Source: Mesorhizobium sp.
GTDB lineage: Bacteria; Pseudomonadota; Alphaproteobacteria; Rhizobiales; Rhizobiaceae
Assembly (NCBI GenBank): GCA_004017275.1
Contig: SAKE01000014.1
Location: 108,563-172,562 of the forward strand
DNA length: 64,000 nucleotides
Direction of reading: 5' to 3'
This document shows, in pieces, positions 31,966 through 40,367 of this stretch. Positions within the stretch are counted from its first letter, which is position 1. Every line of letters starts with the position of its first letter. Made by a program: the position numbers and the translations under genes. The notes beneath the pieces are model-generated. The model was not told the origin of the DNA and ran no database searches. It worked only from the letters and a program-made list of their open reading frames with translations.

Positions 31966-33452
31966 TTCCGTTTTTCAGTTTGGGCCTGTCGGTAAGCTTC
32001 GGCGATGCCGGCCGGCCCGAGCCTTGTCAGGCAAGCGGCGGCGGTTTCGCCTTGATATCGTGCGCTGCGGATCATCGCCACGACGCGGCCGATGCCGCGC
32101 GCGGCGTCATAGCCCGGCCTGTAGCCGGCAGGAAGGGCCTTTGCCGTCGCGTTCACGACAAGTCCGGCTCCGTTTTCGCCGCCGACTATCGTCAGCGCCG
32201 CCGGACCGGGATGGGCGCAGCCCTTGGCGCAGCCGGAGATGTGCAGCGTGAAGTCGAGACTATCGGCGTTTTCAGCGGCAATCGCCTCGGCAATGTCGCG
32301 CGTAGCGATCCGGCCGGAGGCGCAGGCCGGCGTGCCAGGGCAAGCGGCGATGCGGGTGCGCGGGTCGGCGGCAGAGGTGACGAAGCCGAGGGCGGCTGCG
32401 GTGTGCTGGAGCGATGGGTTGGCGGCGGTTGGTTGACCAAGGAAGAGCAGGGCGCGGGCGGGGGCGAGGCGGATTTCGGTGGTGCCGTGGGCGAGGGCGC
32501 TTCGAGCGAGCGCGATGATCTTGTCCGCCGGCATGCTGCCATAGGGGAGGGCGATGCCGAGGGCGATGGTGTTGTTTAAGGGGAAAAGACCGATGGGTTT
32601 GCGCGAGGCGCCCCCCTCTGTCCTGCCGGACATCTCCCCCTCATGGGGGGAGATCGGCAGCTTCGACGCCGGCTTTTTCTTAACAACACCGGAGATTGGC
32701 GAAACCATCTGTGACATCGCAATCTCCCCCCTTGAGGGGGAGATGTCCGGCAGGACAGAGGGGGGCGCCGTAGAGTGCCAACCTGCGAGAGACGCCAACT
32801 GCCTCTCCGAAAGATCCCTCGCATGGGCCTCGCGGCCTTTCTCGGCGATCATTCTTAAAGCCGCGACGGCGATAACGCGAGCCGCACCTTCATCAGCAAA
32901 CGCTAGCGCCTTCGCACTCTGCCCGTCACCCGCGACAGACACCCGCCACCGAACTCCCCCATCGATCCGCATTGCAGCAAGCCGCACATCGGCCGTCACC
33001 GAATCCAGCCCAAGCTGCCCGCCGCCATCGACCACGACCGAAACCTTCGGCCCCAGCCTCTGCGTCAGCCCAGCCTCGTCAATCGCCGTCCTGATCCGTT
33101 CAGCCAAAGCCCGCGGATCGGCGATCTCCTGTGGATCAATGCCGGCCAGCGGTCCGGTCTCGACTGGAACGCCGGTGCGAACGGAGATGCCCAGCGCATC
33201 GACCTCCGCCGCCAGCAGTGCCGCGCTGTCCACCGTCAGGCCGCGTATCTGCAGGCTGCCGCGCGCGGTGACCTCCATGATGCCGTTGCCGTGCCGCAAG
33301 GCGGATTCGGCTAACCCGATCAAAAGCTTCGGCGACAATCCTCCAGAAGATGGGCCTCCAGCAACCGGGTTGAGCCGCACCAGCAGGCCGTCGCCGGTCT
33401 GCATCGGCGCGGACAGGGCGGGGCAGGCGCCGCGACGCGAGAAGGCGTTCAT
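31962..33452 (-). CDS. cobG: Precorrin-3B synthase with a repeat-derived insert
   Basis: CobG oxidises precorrin-3A to precorrin-3B with O2, which marks the aerobic B12 route. The 496-residue protein has the nitrite/sulfite reductase fold with two ferredoxin-like halves and cluster/siroheme cysteines in ACPGTPACASGRI and SGCAKGCAHPGPAALTI. Residues about 228-286 are encoded by a palindromic element; removing them leaves a protein of about 440 residues in line with the family. The insert lies between the two halves, probably in a surface loop. The start overlaps the cobN stop in ATGA. Confidence 0.92.
   Translation of the reverse strand: MNAFSRRGACPALSAPMQTGDGLLVRLNPVAGGPSSGGLSPKLLIGLAESALRHGNGIMEVTARGSLQIRGLTVDSAALLAAEVDALGISVRTGVPVETGPLAGIDPQEIADPRALAERIRTAIDEAGLTQRLGPKVSVVVDGGGQLGLDSVTADVRLAAMRIDGGVRWRVSVAGDGQSAKALAFADEGAARVIAVAALRMIAEKGREAHARDLSERQLASLAGWHSTAPPSVLPDISPSRGEIAMSQMVSPISGVVKKKPASKLPISPHEGEMSGRTEGGASRKPIGLFPLNNTIALGIALPYGSMPADKIIALARSALAHGTTEIRLAPARALLFLGQPTAANPSLQHTAAALGFVTSAADPRTRIAACPGTPACASGRIATRDIAEAIAAENADSLDFTLHISGCAKGCAHPGPAALTIVGGENGAGLVVNATAKALPAGYRPGYDAARGIGRVVAMIRSARYQGETAAACLTRLGPAGIAEAYRQAQTEKRK
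32596..32770. repeat. Palindromic element inserted in frame in cobG
   Basis: Arms beginning GGCGCCCCCCTCTGTCCTGC and ending with its reverse complement enclose a second pair, ATCTCCCCC/GGGGGAGAT, on each side and a unique middle of about 65 bases. It is open in the cobG frame and gives APPSVLPDISPSRGEI at one end and ISPHEGEMSGRTEGGASRKP at the other. It is the same family as the long element in cobN. Confidence 0.85.
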
Positions 33453-36400
33453 GCCGCCACTCCAAGCGCTTCTGCCTCGGCAATCAGGGCTGCGAGATCG
33501 TCGTCGATGGAATTGCGTAGGGGATGCCAGAGGCCACGCCGGCGCGCCGACAGCAAGCGCTCGGCGATGACTTTGGCAGCGGCGGGGTTCTCGCGCAGGA
33601 TGAAGGCGCGGACCATGGGATGGCCGACATAAGCATCATGTACCGCCTCGATCAGCGTGCCTGAAATGGCGTGCGTGGTTTCGGCAAAGCCGACCAGCCG
33701 GTCGACCGTTTCGGCGAATTCGGAGGCGCCGCGTGGGCCGTGGCGCATCTGGCCTGATATGAAGCGTGGATTGACCGCGCGAGCACGTACAACGCGCGAT
33801 ACGGCCTGACTGATCGAGCGGGGCTTCGGCTTTTGCGGGTCCGTTGTGTCGAGCACGATGACGTCGGCATTCCTGCCCAGCGTTGCCAGGGCGGCCGAAA
33901 AGCCACCGATGAAGGCGACATCGGCGGAGCCTTCGAGGATGTCGCGGCCGGGGTCGTCGCCGGTGTGGACGAGAAGATCGGCTTCGGCGATGCGGCCCTC
34001 GAAGGCGCCGGGCACCGAGACGCCTTCGCCTTCTGCGCCGCCATAGGCATGCGAGGTGGCGTCGAGATAGGCGCGGCCGATCTCTTCGCGCGCCGCCCAG
34101 TCGCCGGAGGACATGAGATTCTCGACCCCGGCGCCGTAGGTGCCGGGCGAGGTGCCGAAGATGCGCGGGCTGATCTTGCCGTCGGCACGGGTTTTTGCCG
34201 CGAGCGGGTTTTCCGTATCGTCCTCGTCTCGGGCGGCAACGGCGTTGGCGGCGGCATCGATCAGCGCGATCTGGGTCGGGAACATGTCGCGGAACAGACC
34301 TGAAATACGCCAGGTGACGTCGACGCGCGGGCGGCCGAGCGTGGCTGGCGGCAGCACCTCGATGCCGGTGATGCGGCCGGTCGCAGAGTCCCATTGCGGC
34401 CGACAGCCCATCAGCGCCAGGCCTTGTGCGATCTCCTCGCCGCCGGTGCGCAGCGAAGCCGAGCCCCAGAGATCGATGACCAGCGAGCGCGGCCAGTCGC
34501 CATGCGATTGCATATAGCCGCGCACGACCTCTTCCGCCGCTGCCTTGCCCAGATCATAGGCGGTCGGCGTCGGCATGGTGCGCGGGTCCGACGTGAACAG
34601 ATTGCGGCCGGTGGGCAGCACATCAGTGCGACCTCGCGCGGGCGCGCCGGCCGGGCCGGCCTTGACGTGGCGGCCATCGAGCGCCGCGAGCAGCGCTGTC
34701 TTCTCTGCTTGCGCGCTTTGGCGGCGCATGGCGTCGGGCTCATCCTCCGGAGCACGGCCATAGATGTGCAGCCCGTCCTTGATGGCGAAATCCTTGAGGT
34801 CGCAGAGCCAGGCGTCGATGCGGCGCAACGCTTCATCTGGCGCATCGGTCCTGGCGACGCCGGCTTCGGAGGCGAGGCCGGTCTTTTGCGCGGTGTCGAC
34901 GATCAGCTTGGCCAGGCGGTCGCGGCGGCGACGGTCGAGCCCGTCGGCCTGGGCATATTCGTCGACCAGCCGCTCGAGCGTGTGCTGATCCTCATCCAGC
35001 CCGGCACCGGTCAGTGGCGGCGGCAGATGGCCAAGGGTGACGGCGGCGATGCGCCGCTTGGCCTGCGCTGCTTCGCCGGGGTTGGAGACGATGAAGGGAT
35101 AGATGACGGGCAGCGGACCGGTGACGATCTCGGGAAAGCAATTTTGCGACAACGCGACGGTCTTGCCCGGCAGCCATTCCAGCGTGCCATGCGCGCCGAC
35201 ATGGACAAGCGCATGGACGCCGAGCGATTTGCGCAGCCACAGGCCGAAGGCAAGCAACGCATGGCGCGGGGGGAGCGTCGGGTCGTGGTAGTCGGCGCGG
35301 CGATCGGCCGAGCGGCCGCGGTCGGGGGCGAGGGCGATGGTGACGTTGCCGAAGGTGGCGGCGCGGAAGGGGAAGTGTTTTTTGCTTGATAGCGAAGGTT
35401 TGCGCGAGGCGCCCCCCTCTGTCCTGCCGGACATCTCCCCCTCAAGGGGGGAGATTGCGCTGTCATTGCCGGTTTCGCCAATCACCAATGTTGCGGAAGG
35501 GGGCGGAGCGTCGAAGCTGCCAATCTCCCCCCTTGAGGGGGAGATGTCCGGCAGGACAGAGGGGGGCGCCTCGCACAGACCCGTCTCATCCTCCTCCGCT
35601 TTGCCCCAAGCGGCTTCGACCGCAAGGATTGCTGCGGTCGGCAACTCTGTCGAGAAGGCAATGTAGTTATCTAAGGCCAAGCCATGCCCGCCCCGCTCAA
35701 GCAGCCCCAGCAATTCCCGCGGCGTCTCCGGAATCCCCTCAACGCCATAGCCCTGCTCCTTCAGGTCATGCAGCATGGCCAGCACGCTGGACGGGACATC
35801 CAAGCCCACGGCATAGCCGGTTCGACCCGGCGCACTGGGATAATCCGGGATCAGAATGGCCAGCTTGCGCCCGGCGCGGGGCGTCTCCTGCAGGCGGATG
35901 AAGGCCGCAACGCGTTCTGCTACCTGCGCCATACGATCCGGCTCCGGCCGGTTGGCGAAGGCGCGATGGCCAAGCGCCGGATCGGTCTCGCTCTCGCCTT
36001 TGAAGGAAATGGCGCCGGCGAGGATGCGGCCGTCGAGCTCGGGCAGCACGACATGCATGGCGAGGTCGGCGGGCGCCAGGCCGCGCTGGTTGTTCTCCCA
36101 GGTGTCGCGGCGGGTGGTGGCGACGATGACCTGGAAGACAGGCACGCCGGCGCGGTCGAACAGGGTTTCAATGCCGGGTTCGGCGCCGGACGCGAAAGCG
36201 GTCGCGGTGATGATGGCGGCGGGTTTCAGGGAGACCAGTGCTGTTTCCACGAAGGCCAGGGATGCCGGGTCCTTGAGGCTGGAGACGAAGATTGGAACCG
36301 GGGCGATGCCGCGCTGGCTGAGCGCTTCGACGAGTGCATCGATGGGCGCGACATCGGCGGCCAGAAGCATCGAACGGTAGAACAGGATGGGGACGACAGG

Positions 36401-37075
36401 AGCGTTTACGCTGTCAACGCCGAGTTCCGTCACACCCCCCTCTGTCCTGCCGGACAGAGGGGGGTGTGAAGGATCGCTACCTTTCATCTGAGCTTCGAAA
36501 GCGCTCAGGTCGTCAACGACGCCACGTCTTGGTTCATAAAACCCAGCCTTCGGCACTGAGACCGGCGCCGAAATCGTTGCATCCTGCCCAGCCAACCGCG
36601 CCAGCCGGTGCACCAGCGCGCTCATATTCGCCGGGCCGCCCTCGCGGAAATAGTCGAGCAGGCCATCCAACTCCTGGCGCGGCAGCGTCGAGGCTTCGAT
36701 CAATCTGAGATCCTCGTCGCGGCATTCGCCGGGCAGCAGCACCAGTTTTATGCCGCGTTCGCGGGCGACCGAAGCTAGCTGGTCGCAGCCATAGCGCCAC
36801 CAGTCGTAGCCGCCGAGGATGCGCACGAGGATGATCTTGGCATGGCGGGCGACGCTGTCGACCCAGAGGTCGACAGACATCGGATGCCGCAGGTCACGCA
36901 AAGCGGCTAGCCGCATCGAGGGCAGGCGACCGGCGTCGGCCTTCCACGCCGCCGCCAGTCCAGCCAGATCGCTGTCGGTGAAGGACAGCGCCACGATATC
37001 CGCCGGCGTCTGCCGCAGATCGACCGGCTCGGCGAGGTCGTCGAGCGAGGCGGATGTCGTGGTGAGGATGTGCAT
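33449..37075 (-). CDS. cobN: Cobaltochelatase subunit CobN with two repeat-derived inserts
   Basis: CobN is the large subunit of the ATP-dependent CobNST complex that inserts cobalt into hydrogenobyrinic acid a,c-diamide. The 1208-residue product is related to magnesium chelatase H, with LVHVGAHGTLEWLPGKTVAL and the C-terminal domain around GTSPGTYGAGVENLMSSGDW. Two stretches do not belong to the family: residues about 203-216 from a 40-base palindrome and about 499-560 from a longer element, both in frame. cobS/cobT chelatase genes are not in the window. It overlaps cobG by 4 bases and lies 18 bases after cobW. Confidence 0.93.
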   Translation of the reverse strand: MHILTTTSASLDDLAEPVDLRQTPADIVALSFTDSDLAGLAAAWKADAGRLPSMRLAALRDLRHPMSVDLWVDSVARHAKIILVRILGGYDWWRYGCDQLASVARERGIKLVLLPGECRDEDLRLIEASTLPRQELDGLLDYFREGGPANMSALVHRLARLAGQDATISAPVSVPKAGFYEPRRGVVDDLSAFEAQMKGSDPSHPPLSGRTEGGVTELGVDSVNAPVVPILFYRSMLLAADVAPIDALVEALSQRGIAPVPIFVSSLKDPASLAFVETALVSLKPAAIITATAFASGAEPGIETLFDRAGVPVFQVIVATTRRDTWENNQRGLAPADLAMHVVLPELDGRILAGAISFKGESETDPALGHRAFANRPEPDRMAQVAERVAAFIRLQETPRAGRKLAILIPDYPSAPGRTGYAVGLDVPSSVLAMLHDLKEQGYGVEGIPETPRELLGLLERGGHGLALDNYIAFSTELPTAAILAVEAAWGKAEEDETGLCEAPPSVLPDISPSRGEIGSFDAPPPSATLVIGETGNDSAISPLEGEMSGRTEGGASRKPSLSSKKHFPFRAATFGNVTIALAPDRGRSADRRADYHDPTLPPRHALLAFGLWLRKSLGVHALVHVGAHGTLEWLPGKTVALSQNCFPEIVTGPLPVIYPFIVSNPGEAAQAKRRIAAVTLGHLPPPLTGAGLDEDQHTLERLVDEYAQADGLDRRRRDRLAKLIVDTAQKTGLASEAGVARTDAPDEALRRIDAWLCDLKDFAIKDGLHIYGRAPEDEPDAMRRQSAQAEKTALLAALDGRHVKAGPAGAPARGRTDVLPTGRNLFTSDPRTMPTPTAYDLGKAAAEEVVRGYMQSHGDWPRSLVIDLWGSASLRTGGEEIAQGLALMGCRPQWDSATGRITGIEVLPPATLGRPRVDVTWRISGLFRDMFPTQIALIDAAANAVAARDEDDTENPLAAKTRADGKISPRIFGTSPGTYGAGVENLMSSGDWAAREEIGRAYLDATSHAYGGAEGEGVSVPGAFEGRIAEADLLVHTGDDPGRDILEGSADVAFIGGFSAALATLGRNADVIVLDTTDPQKPKPRSISQAVSRVVRARAVNPRFISGQMRHGPRGASEFAETVDRLVGFAETTHAISGTLIEAVHDAYVGHPMVRAFILRENPAAAKVIAERLLSARRRGLWHPLRNSIDDDLAALIAEAEALGVAA
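35397..35580. repeat. Long palindromic element inserted in frame in cobN
   Basis: It shares the left end GGTTTGCGCGAGGCGCC and the arms with CCCCTCTGTCCTGCCGGACA with the cobG element, but the middle differs in part. The symmetric core 35404-35574 is 171 bases, exactly 57 codons. The peptide reads APPSVLPDISPSRGEIG, then a variable part, then ISPLEGEMSGRTEGGASRKP. Confidence 0.87.
36430..36469. repeat. 40-base perfect palindrome in frame in cobN
   Basis: TCACACCCCCCTCTGTCC and its exact reverse complement flank TGCC, giving 18-bp arms. The CCCCCTCTGTCCTGCCGGAC part is the outer arm of the longer cobG/cobN elements, so this looks like a deletion derivative that kept only the tip. It encodes HPPLSGRTEGGV within CobN. 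Confidence 0.85.
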
Positions 37076-37093
37076 CGCGGCCCGTATCCGAAA

Positions 37094-38131
37094 TCAGCCG
37101 GCGAGTATACGTTCGATCGCCGGGCGGTTCAGCCCCTTGAGGCCGATGACGACAAGGCGCGATCGGCGGTCGTCCTGCGCGGTCCAGGCGCGGTCGTAAT
37201 AGTGATTGATGCGCGGCCCAACGGCCTGCAGCAAAAGCCGCATCGGCTTGCCGCCGACTTCCACGAAGCCCTTCACGCGAAGTACATTCTCTTCTTCGGC
37301 GACGGTGGCGACGCGTTTTGCCAGTTCGTCGGGATTGGCGATCGAGGCAATGTCGACGATGAACGTGTCGAAGTCGTCATGCTCATGGTCGAATGCACCA
37401 TCATGATGGGACTTGCGGTTCTCGATGTCGTCCTCGACGGCGAGACCGAGGCCGAGCAGCACGGAGGGATCGACCTTGCCATGGGAGGTCGGCACGATCT
37501 TCACCGCGCGGGCGGAGTGTTCGCCAATGATGGCAATGGCGCGAGCCGAGCCGGCGGCGTCCATCAAATCGCTCTTCGACAGGATGATCAGGTCGGCGCA
37601 GGCGATCTGGTCTTCGAACACCTCCTCGACCGGATCGTCGTGGTCGAGGGTCTCATCCTCGGCGCGCTGCGCCTGCAAGGCATCCATGTCGTTGGCGACG
37701 CGGCCCTCGGCCAGCGCTAGCCCGTCGACCACGGCGATGACGCCATCGACCGTGACGCGGCTCTTCACGCTCGGCCACTGGAAGGCTTGCACCAGCGGCT
37801 TGGGCAAAGCGAGGCCCGAGGTCTCGATCAGGATGTGGTCGACCCTCGGCGTCAGCGCGAGGATCTGGTCGAGCGCCGGCACGAAATCGTCGGCGACGGT
37901 GCAGCAGATGCAGCCATTGGCCAGTTCGACGATGTTTTCTTCCGGACAGGTGTCGATGCCGCAGCCCTTGAGGATCTCGCCGTCGATGCCGATGTCGCCG
38001 AATTCGTTGACGATGATGGCGATACGCTTGCCGCCGGCGTTTTCCAGGAGATGGCGGACCAGCGTCGTCTTACCGGCACCGAGGAAGCCGGTGACGACGG
38101 TGCAGGGGACGCGAGCGACGGAAGCGTTCAT
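37094..38131 (-). CDS. cobW: CobW metal-chaperone GTPase
   Basis: CobW is a G3E-family GTPase thought to deliver cobalt for B12 synthesis. The 345-residue protein has the P-loop GFLGAGKTTLVRHLL at residues about 15-29, the metal-binding CICC within NGCICCTVADD, and the base-recognition LSKSDL. A His/Asp-rich stretch (SHHDGAFDHEHDDFD, about residues 240-255) could bind metal. A CobW C-terminal domain closes the protein. It lies 2 bases after the DUF1636 gene and just before cobN, so all three are led by the cobalamin riboswitch. Confidence 0.95.
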   Translation of the reverse strand: MNASVARVPCTVVTGFLGAGKTTLVRHLLENAGGKRIAIIVNEFGDIGIDGEILKGCGIDTCPEENIVELANGCICCTVADDFVPALDQILALTPRVDHILIETSGLALPKPLVQAFQWPSVKSRVTVDGVIAVVDGLALAEGRVANDMDALQAQRAEDETLDHDDPVEEVFEDQIACADLIILSKSDLMDAAGSARAIAIIGEHSARAVKIVPTSHGKVDPSVLLGLGLAVEDDIENRKSHHDGAFDHEHDDFDTFIVDIASIANPDELAKRVATVAEEENVLRVKGFVEVGGKPMRLLLQAVGPRINHYYDRAWTAQDDRRSRLVVIGLKGLNRPAIERILAG

Positions 38132-38133
38132 GA

Positions 38134-38562
38134 TCAGTCCTTCAACAGGTCGAGGGGAGGGATGCGGGCAACGAGGCCACGCTTGAGGCTATCGGGACGG
38201 CCACGCCACGGGATCAGGCCATCGGTCGAGGTGGCGAAGAGCTTTGCGCCGGTGATGAGGTCGGCGCCGCTGGTCGCTGTCAGGTCGCCGAAGACATAGC
38301 TCCAGCAGCCGTCGCGCAGGATGGCGGCGCTGAGCCGCCGCTTGCAATTGCCGAGGCATTCGACGCTGCGGATGCGGATGTCTTCGCCGGATGCGGCGCG
38401 GCGCGTATCGTCCGCCAGCAGTTCGCCTGCGCGGGGATGGGCGTCGGAGCCGGTTTCATCGCGGCAGGAGGCGCAGACGATCACCGTGACGCCGGCCAAG
38501 GCATCACTATGACCGGACGAAATATCCGCTGTGCCAGCCGAAAAACTGCTGTCGTGGTCCAA
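38134..38562 (-). CDS. DUF1636 ferredoxin-like protein, first gene of the B12 operon
   Basis: A 142-residue protein of the DUF1636 family, thioredoxin-like ferredoxins with four cysteines: CASC near residue 31 and CLGNC near residue 70, the spacing seen in [2Fe-2S] thioredoxin-fold proteins. The exact role is not known. Its place directly before cobW and cobN under the riboswitch suggests electron transfer or metal delivery for cobalt chelation (inference). Translation probably starts at the TTG at 38562, with AAGGAG 8 bases upstream; no ATG precedes the conserved part. Confidence 0.82.
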   Translation of the reverse strand: MDHDSSFSAGTADISSGHSDALAGVTVIVCASCRDETGSDAHPRAGELLADDTRRAASGEDIRIRSVECLGNCKRRLSAAILRDGCWSYVFGDLTATSGADLITGAKLFATSTDGLIPWRGRPDSLKRGLVARIPPLDLLKD

Positions 38563-38567
38563 AGATC

Positions 38568-38580
38568 GGGCTCCTTGCCC
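38568..38580 (-). promoter_or_regulatory. Hairpin holding the ribosome site of the first cob gene
   Basis: On the minus strand GGGC-AAGGA-GCCC places most of the AAGGAG ribosome site in the loop and stem of a small hairpin, 6 bases before the TTG start. It lies just downstream of the riboswitch, so switching could act on translation. The mechanism is inferred. Confidence 0.5.
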
Positions 38581-38602
38581 GGAAACCCGCCGGGCGATCG
38601 GA

Positions 38603-38808
38603 TTCTACAGTCGCAGACGGCAGGTCTCCTGGCTCGCGAGTCATCGCCTTGGGTAGCCGCCTTCCCGGGAATTCCCAGTGGCTTTCGGCCTTGGCTCTTC
38701 GCTTACAGTTGCGGGGACAGCCGCGGATTTGGGATTTTGTCCCGCACCGCATTCCCTCTTAGCCCTTGCCGTTGCGGGCAAGGGACCATCTGGAACCGGA
38801 TTTAGGCT
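38603..38808 (-). promoter_or_regulatory. Cobalamin riboswitch (B12 box at 38619-38634)
   Basis: On the minus strand the B12 box AGCCAGGAGACCTGCC is a perfect match to the consensus. Upstream, in the right order, are GGAAT near AAGAGGGAATGCGGTGC, GCGGCTGTCCCCGCAACTGT, AAGCGAAGAGCC and GCCACTGGGAA, the conserved core of adenosylcobalamin riboswitches. It precedes DUF1636-cobW-cobN and the rest of the block, so coenzyme B12 should repress its own synthesis. The outer boundaries are approximate. Confidence 0.95.
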
Positions 38809-38835
38809 TTTGCGGGCAGCGGTGTCAACGCGAGC

Positions 38836-40035
38836 TTACGACACGGCGATGTCGGCCAGCGCTGGACCCAGACTGCCGGCTGGGGTCACTTCGATGCTCT
38901 CGAGGCCGAGCCAGCCCTGCATCTGCTTCAGTTCCTCGAACAGTCGAGCGGCAGTCTCTAGCGGCGCACCGCGCTCCGCATAGGCCGCATGGACGCGCAG
39001 CACACTAGCGGGACGATCGGCCTTGAGGTCGACGCGCGCCACGATCCGGTCGCCGAGCAGGAACGGCAGCACATAATAGCCATATTGCCGTTTGTCGGCC
39101 GGGGTGTAGATCTCGATGCGGTAGTGGAAATCGAACAGCCGCTCGCTGCGCGAGCGCTCGAAGACGACCGGATCGAACGGCGCCAGCAAGGCGCGGGCCT
39201 CGACCTTGCGTGGCAAACGGGCGTCTTTGTGAAGATAGGCCGGCTTGTCCCAGCCTTCGACACGCACCGGCAACAGCTCGCCTGTTTCAACCAGCTCCTC
39301 CAGCCGGCCCTTCATGTCGGCTGGCGACAGGCGAAAATAGTCGCGTAAATCGCCTGATGTCGCCACGCCGTGGGCGCGGGCGGAAATGCGCAGCAATTCG
39401 CGATGCGCGTCCTCGGCGGCCGGCACCGGCAGATCGAGGATCGCCTGCGGCAGCACGCGCTCGGGCAGGTCATAGAAGCGCTCGAAACCGCGACGGTGCG
39501 CCGTGGTGATGCGGCCGGCCCAGAACAGCCATTCGAAGGCATGCTTGGCGTGGCTCCAGCCCCACCAGCCGCCCGAGCCTTTCTGGCCTTCGAGCGCTGA
39601 AGCGGCGATCGGGCCGCGCTCGGCGACCTGGCGGTAGATCTCTTCAATATAGGCGGGGTGTTCGCGGCCCCATTTGGCGAGGCCCAGATACATTTCGTCG
39701 CCACCCTCGGCGCGTTGCATGCGCCAGCGCATCAGCGGGTATGTCTCGACCGGCAGGAAGGAGGCCTCGTGCGCCCAGTATTCGAACACCGTGCGCTTGC
39801 GCGTCACGGCCGCGTTGTCGAGCAGGGCGAGCGGGTAGGGACCAAGGCGCGAATAGAGCGGCATATAATGAGCGCGCACCACCGCGCTGACGGAATCGAT
39901 CTGCAGCAGGCCGGTCCGAGAGAGCACGCGGGCAAAATGCCGGCGGTCCGGCGTGCCGACTGGGCGGGAATCGAGAAACCCTTGGGCGGCAAGCGCGATG
40001 CGCCGGGCCGTAGGGAGCGAGATCTTTTCCTTCAT
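38836..40035 (-). CDS. YcaQ/AlkX-type winged-helix DNA glycosylase homologue
   Basis: A 399-residue member of the HTH_42 family, which includes E. coli YcaQ (AlkX, an interstrand-crosslink glycosylase) and Streptomyces AlkZ. The QxD catalytic motif of the YcaQ branch is present in LLQIDSVSAVVRAHYMPLYS near residue 41. Tandem winged helices fill the rest, with LLAPFDPVVFERSRSERLFDF near the end. DNA crosslink repair is therefore likely but not proved. The start at 40035 (MKEKISLPTARR) is chosen on family grounds; 40092 is possible. It is not obviously linked to the downstream riboswitch. Confidence 0.84.
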   Translation of the reverse strand: MKEKISLPTARRIALAAQGFLDSRPVGTPDRRHFARVLSRTGLLQIDSVSAVVRAHYMPLYSRLGPYPLALLDNAAVTRKRTVFEYWAHEASFLPVETYPLMRWRMQRAEGGDEMYLGLAKWGREHPAYIEEIYRQVAERGPIAASALEGQKGSGGWWGWSHAKHAFEWLFWAGRITTAHRRGFERFYDLPERVLPQAILDLPVPAAEDAHRELLRISARAHGVATSGDLRDYFRLSPADMKGRLEELVETGELLPVRVEGWDKPAYLHKDARLPRKVEARALLAPFDPVVFERSRSERLFDFHYRIEIYTPADKRQYGYYVLPFLLGDRIVARVDLKADRPASVLRVHAAYAERGAPLETAARLFEELKQMQGWLGLESIEVTPAGSLGPALADIAVS

Positions 40036-40367
40036 GCAGGCATCACTTTGAAGTGTTTTGACCGAGGGTTCAGATGGGTGATTCCAGTCCATGCTAGCAG
40101 GGTTTTGGCGGCAACCCTGTCAGGAGAGAAAAGTGGAGTAAAAAGAGAAGGAAATCAAACAAGAGCGGATCGGACCAGTTTCCCCGGATATGCCGTCCAG
40201 GTCAGTGTTTTGAACAATGTTTGACTTGCTTCGCCGGAAGTGCTGCGCTAACCCTCGCCGCGTTGCAGCATAGGCCCTTAAAACGGTTCAGCGGTTAAAC
40301 TGTCACGCTTCCGCAGTAGGGTCCGGTGCTGTAATCAAAGTGGATTGGCGCCAACGGAAAGCCGAGC
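40036..40367. other. Divergent gap between the ycaQ-like gene and nuoA
   Basis: About 330 bases without a gene. It must hold the nuo promoter, but I could not find a convincing -35/-10 pair; TTGACT near 40224 is the best -35 candidate and lacks a clear -10 at the right distance. No hairpin or repeat stands out. Confidence 0.4.
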
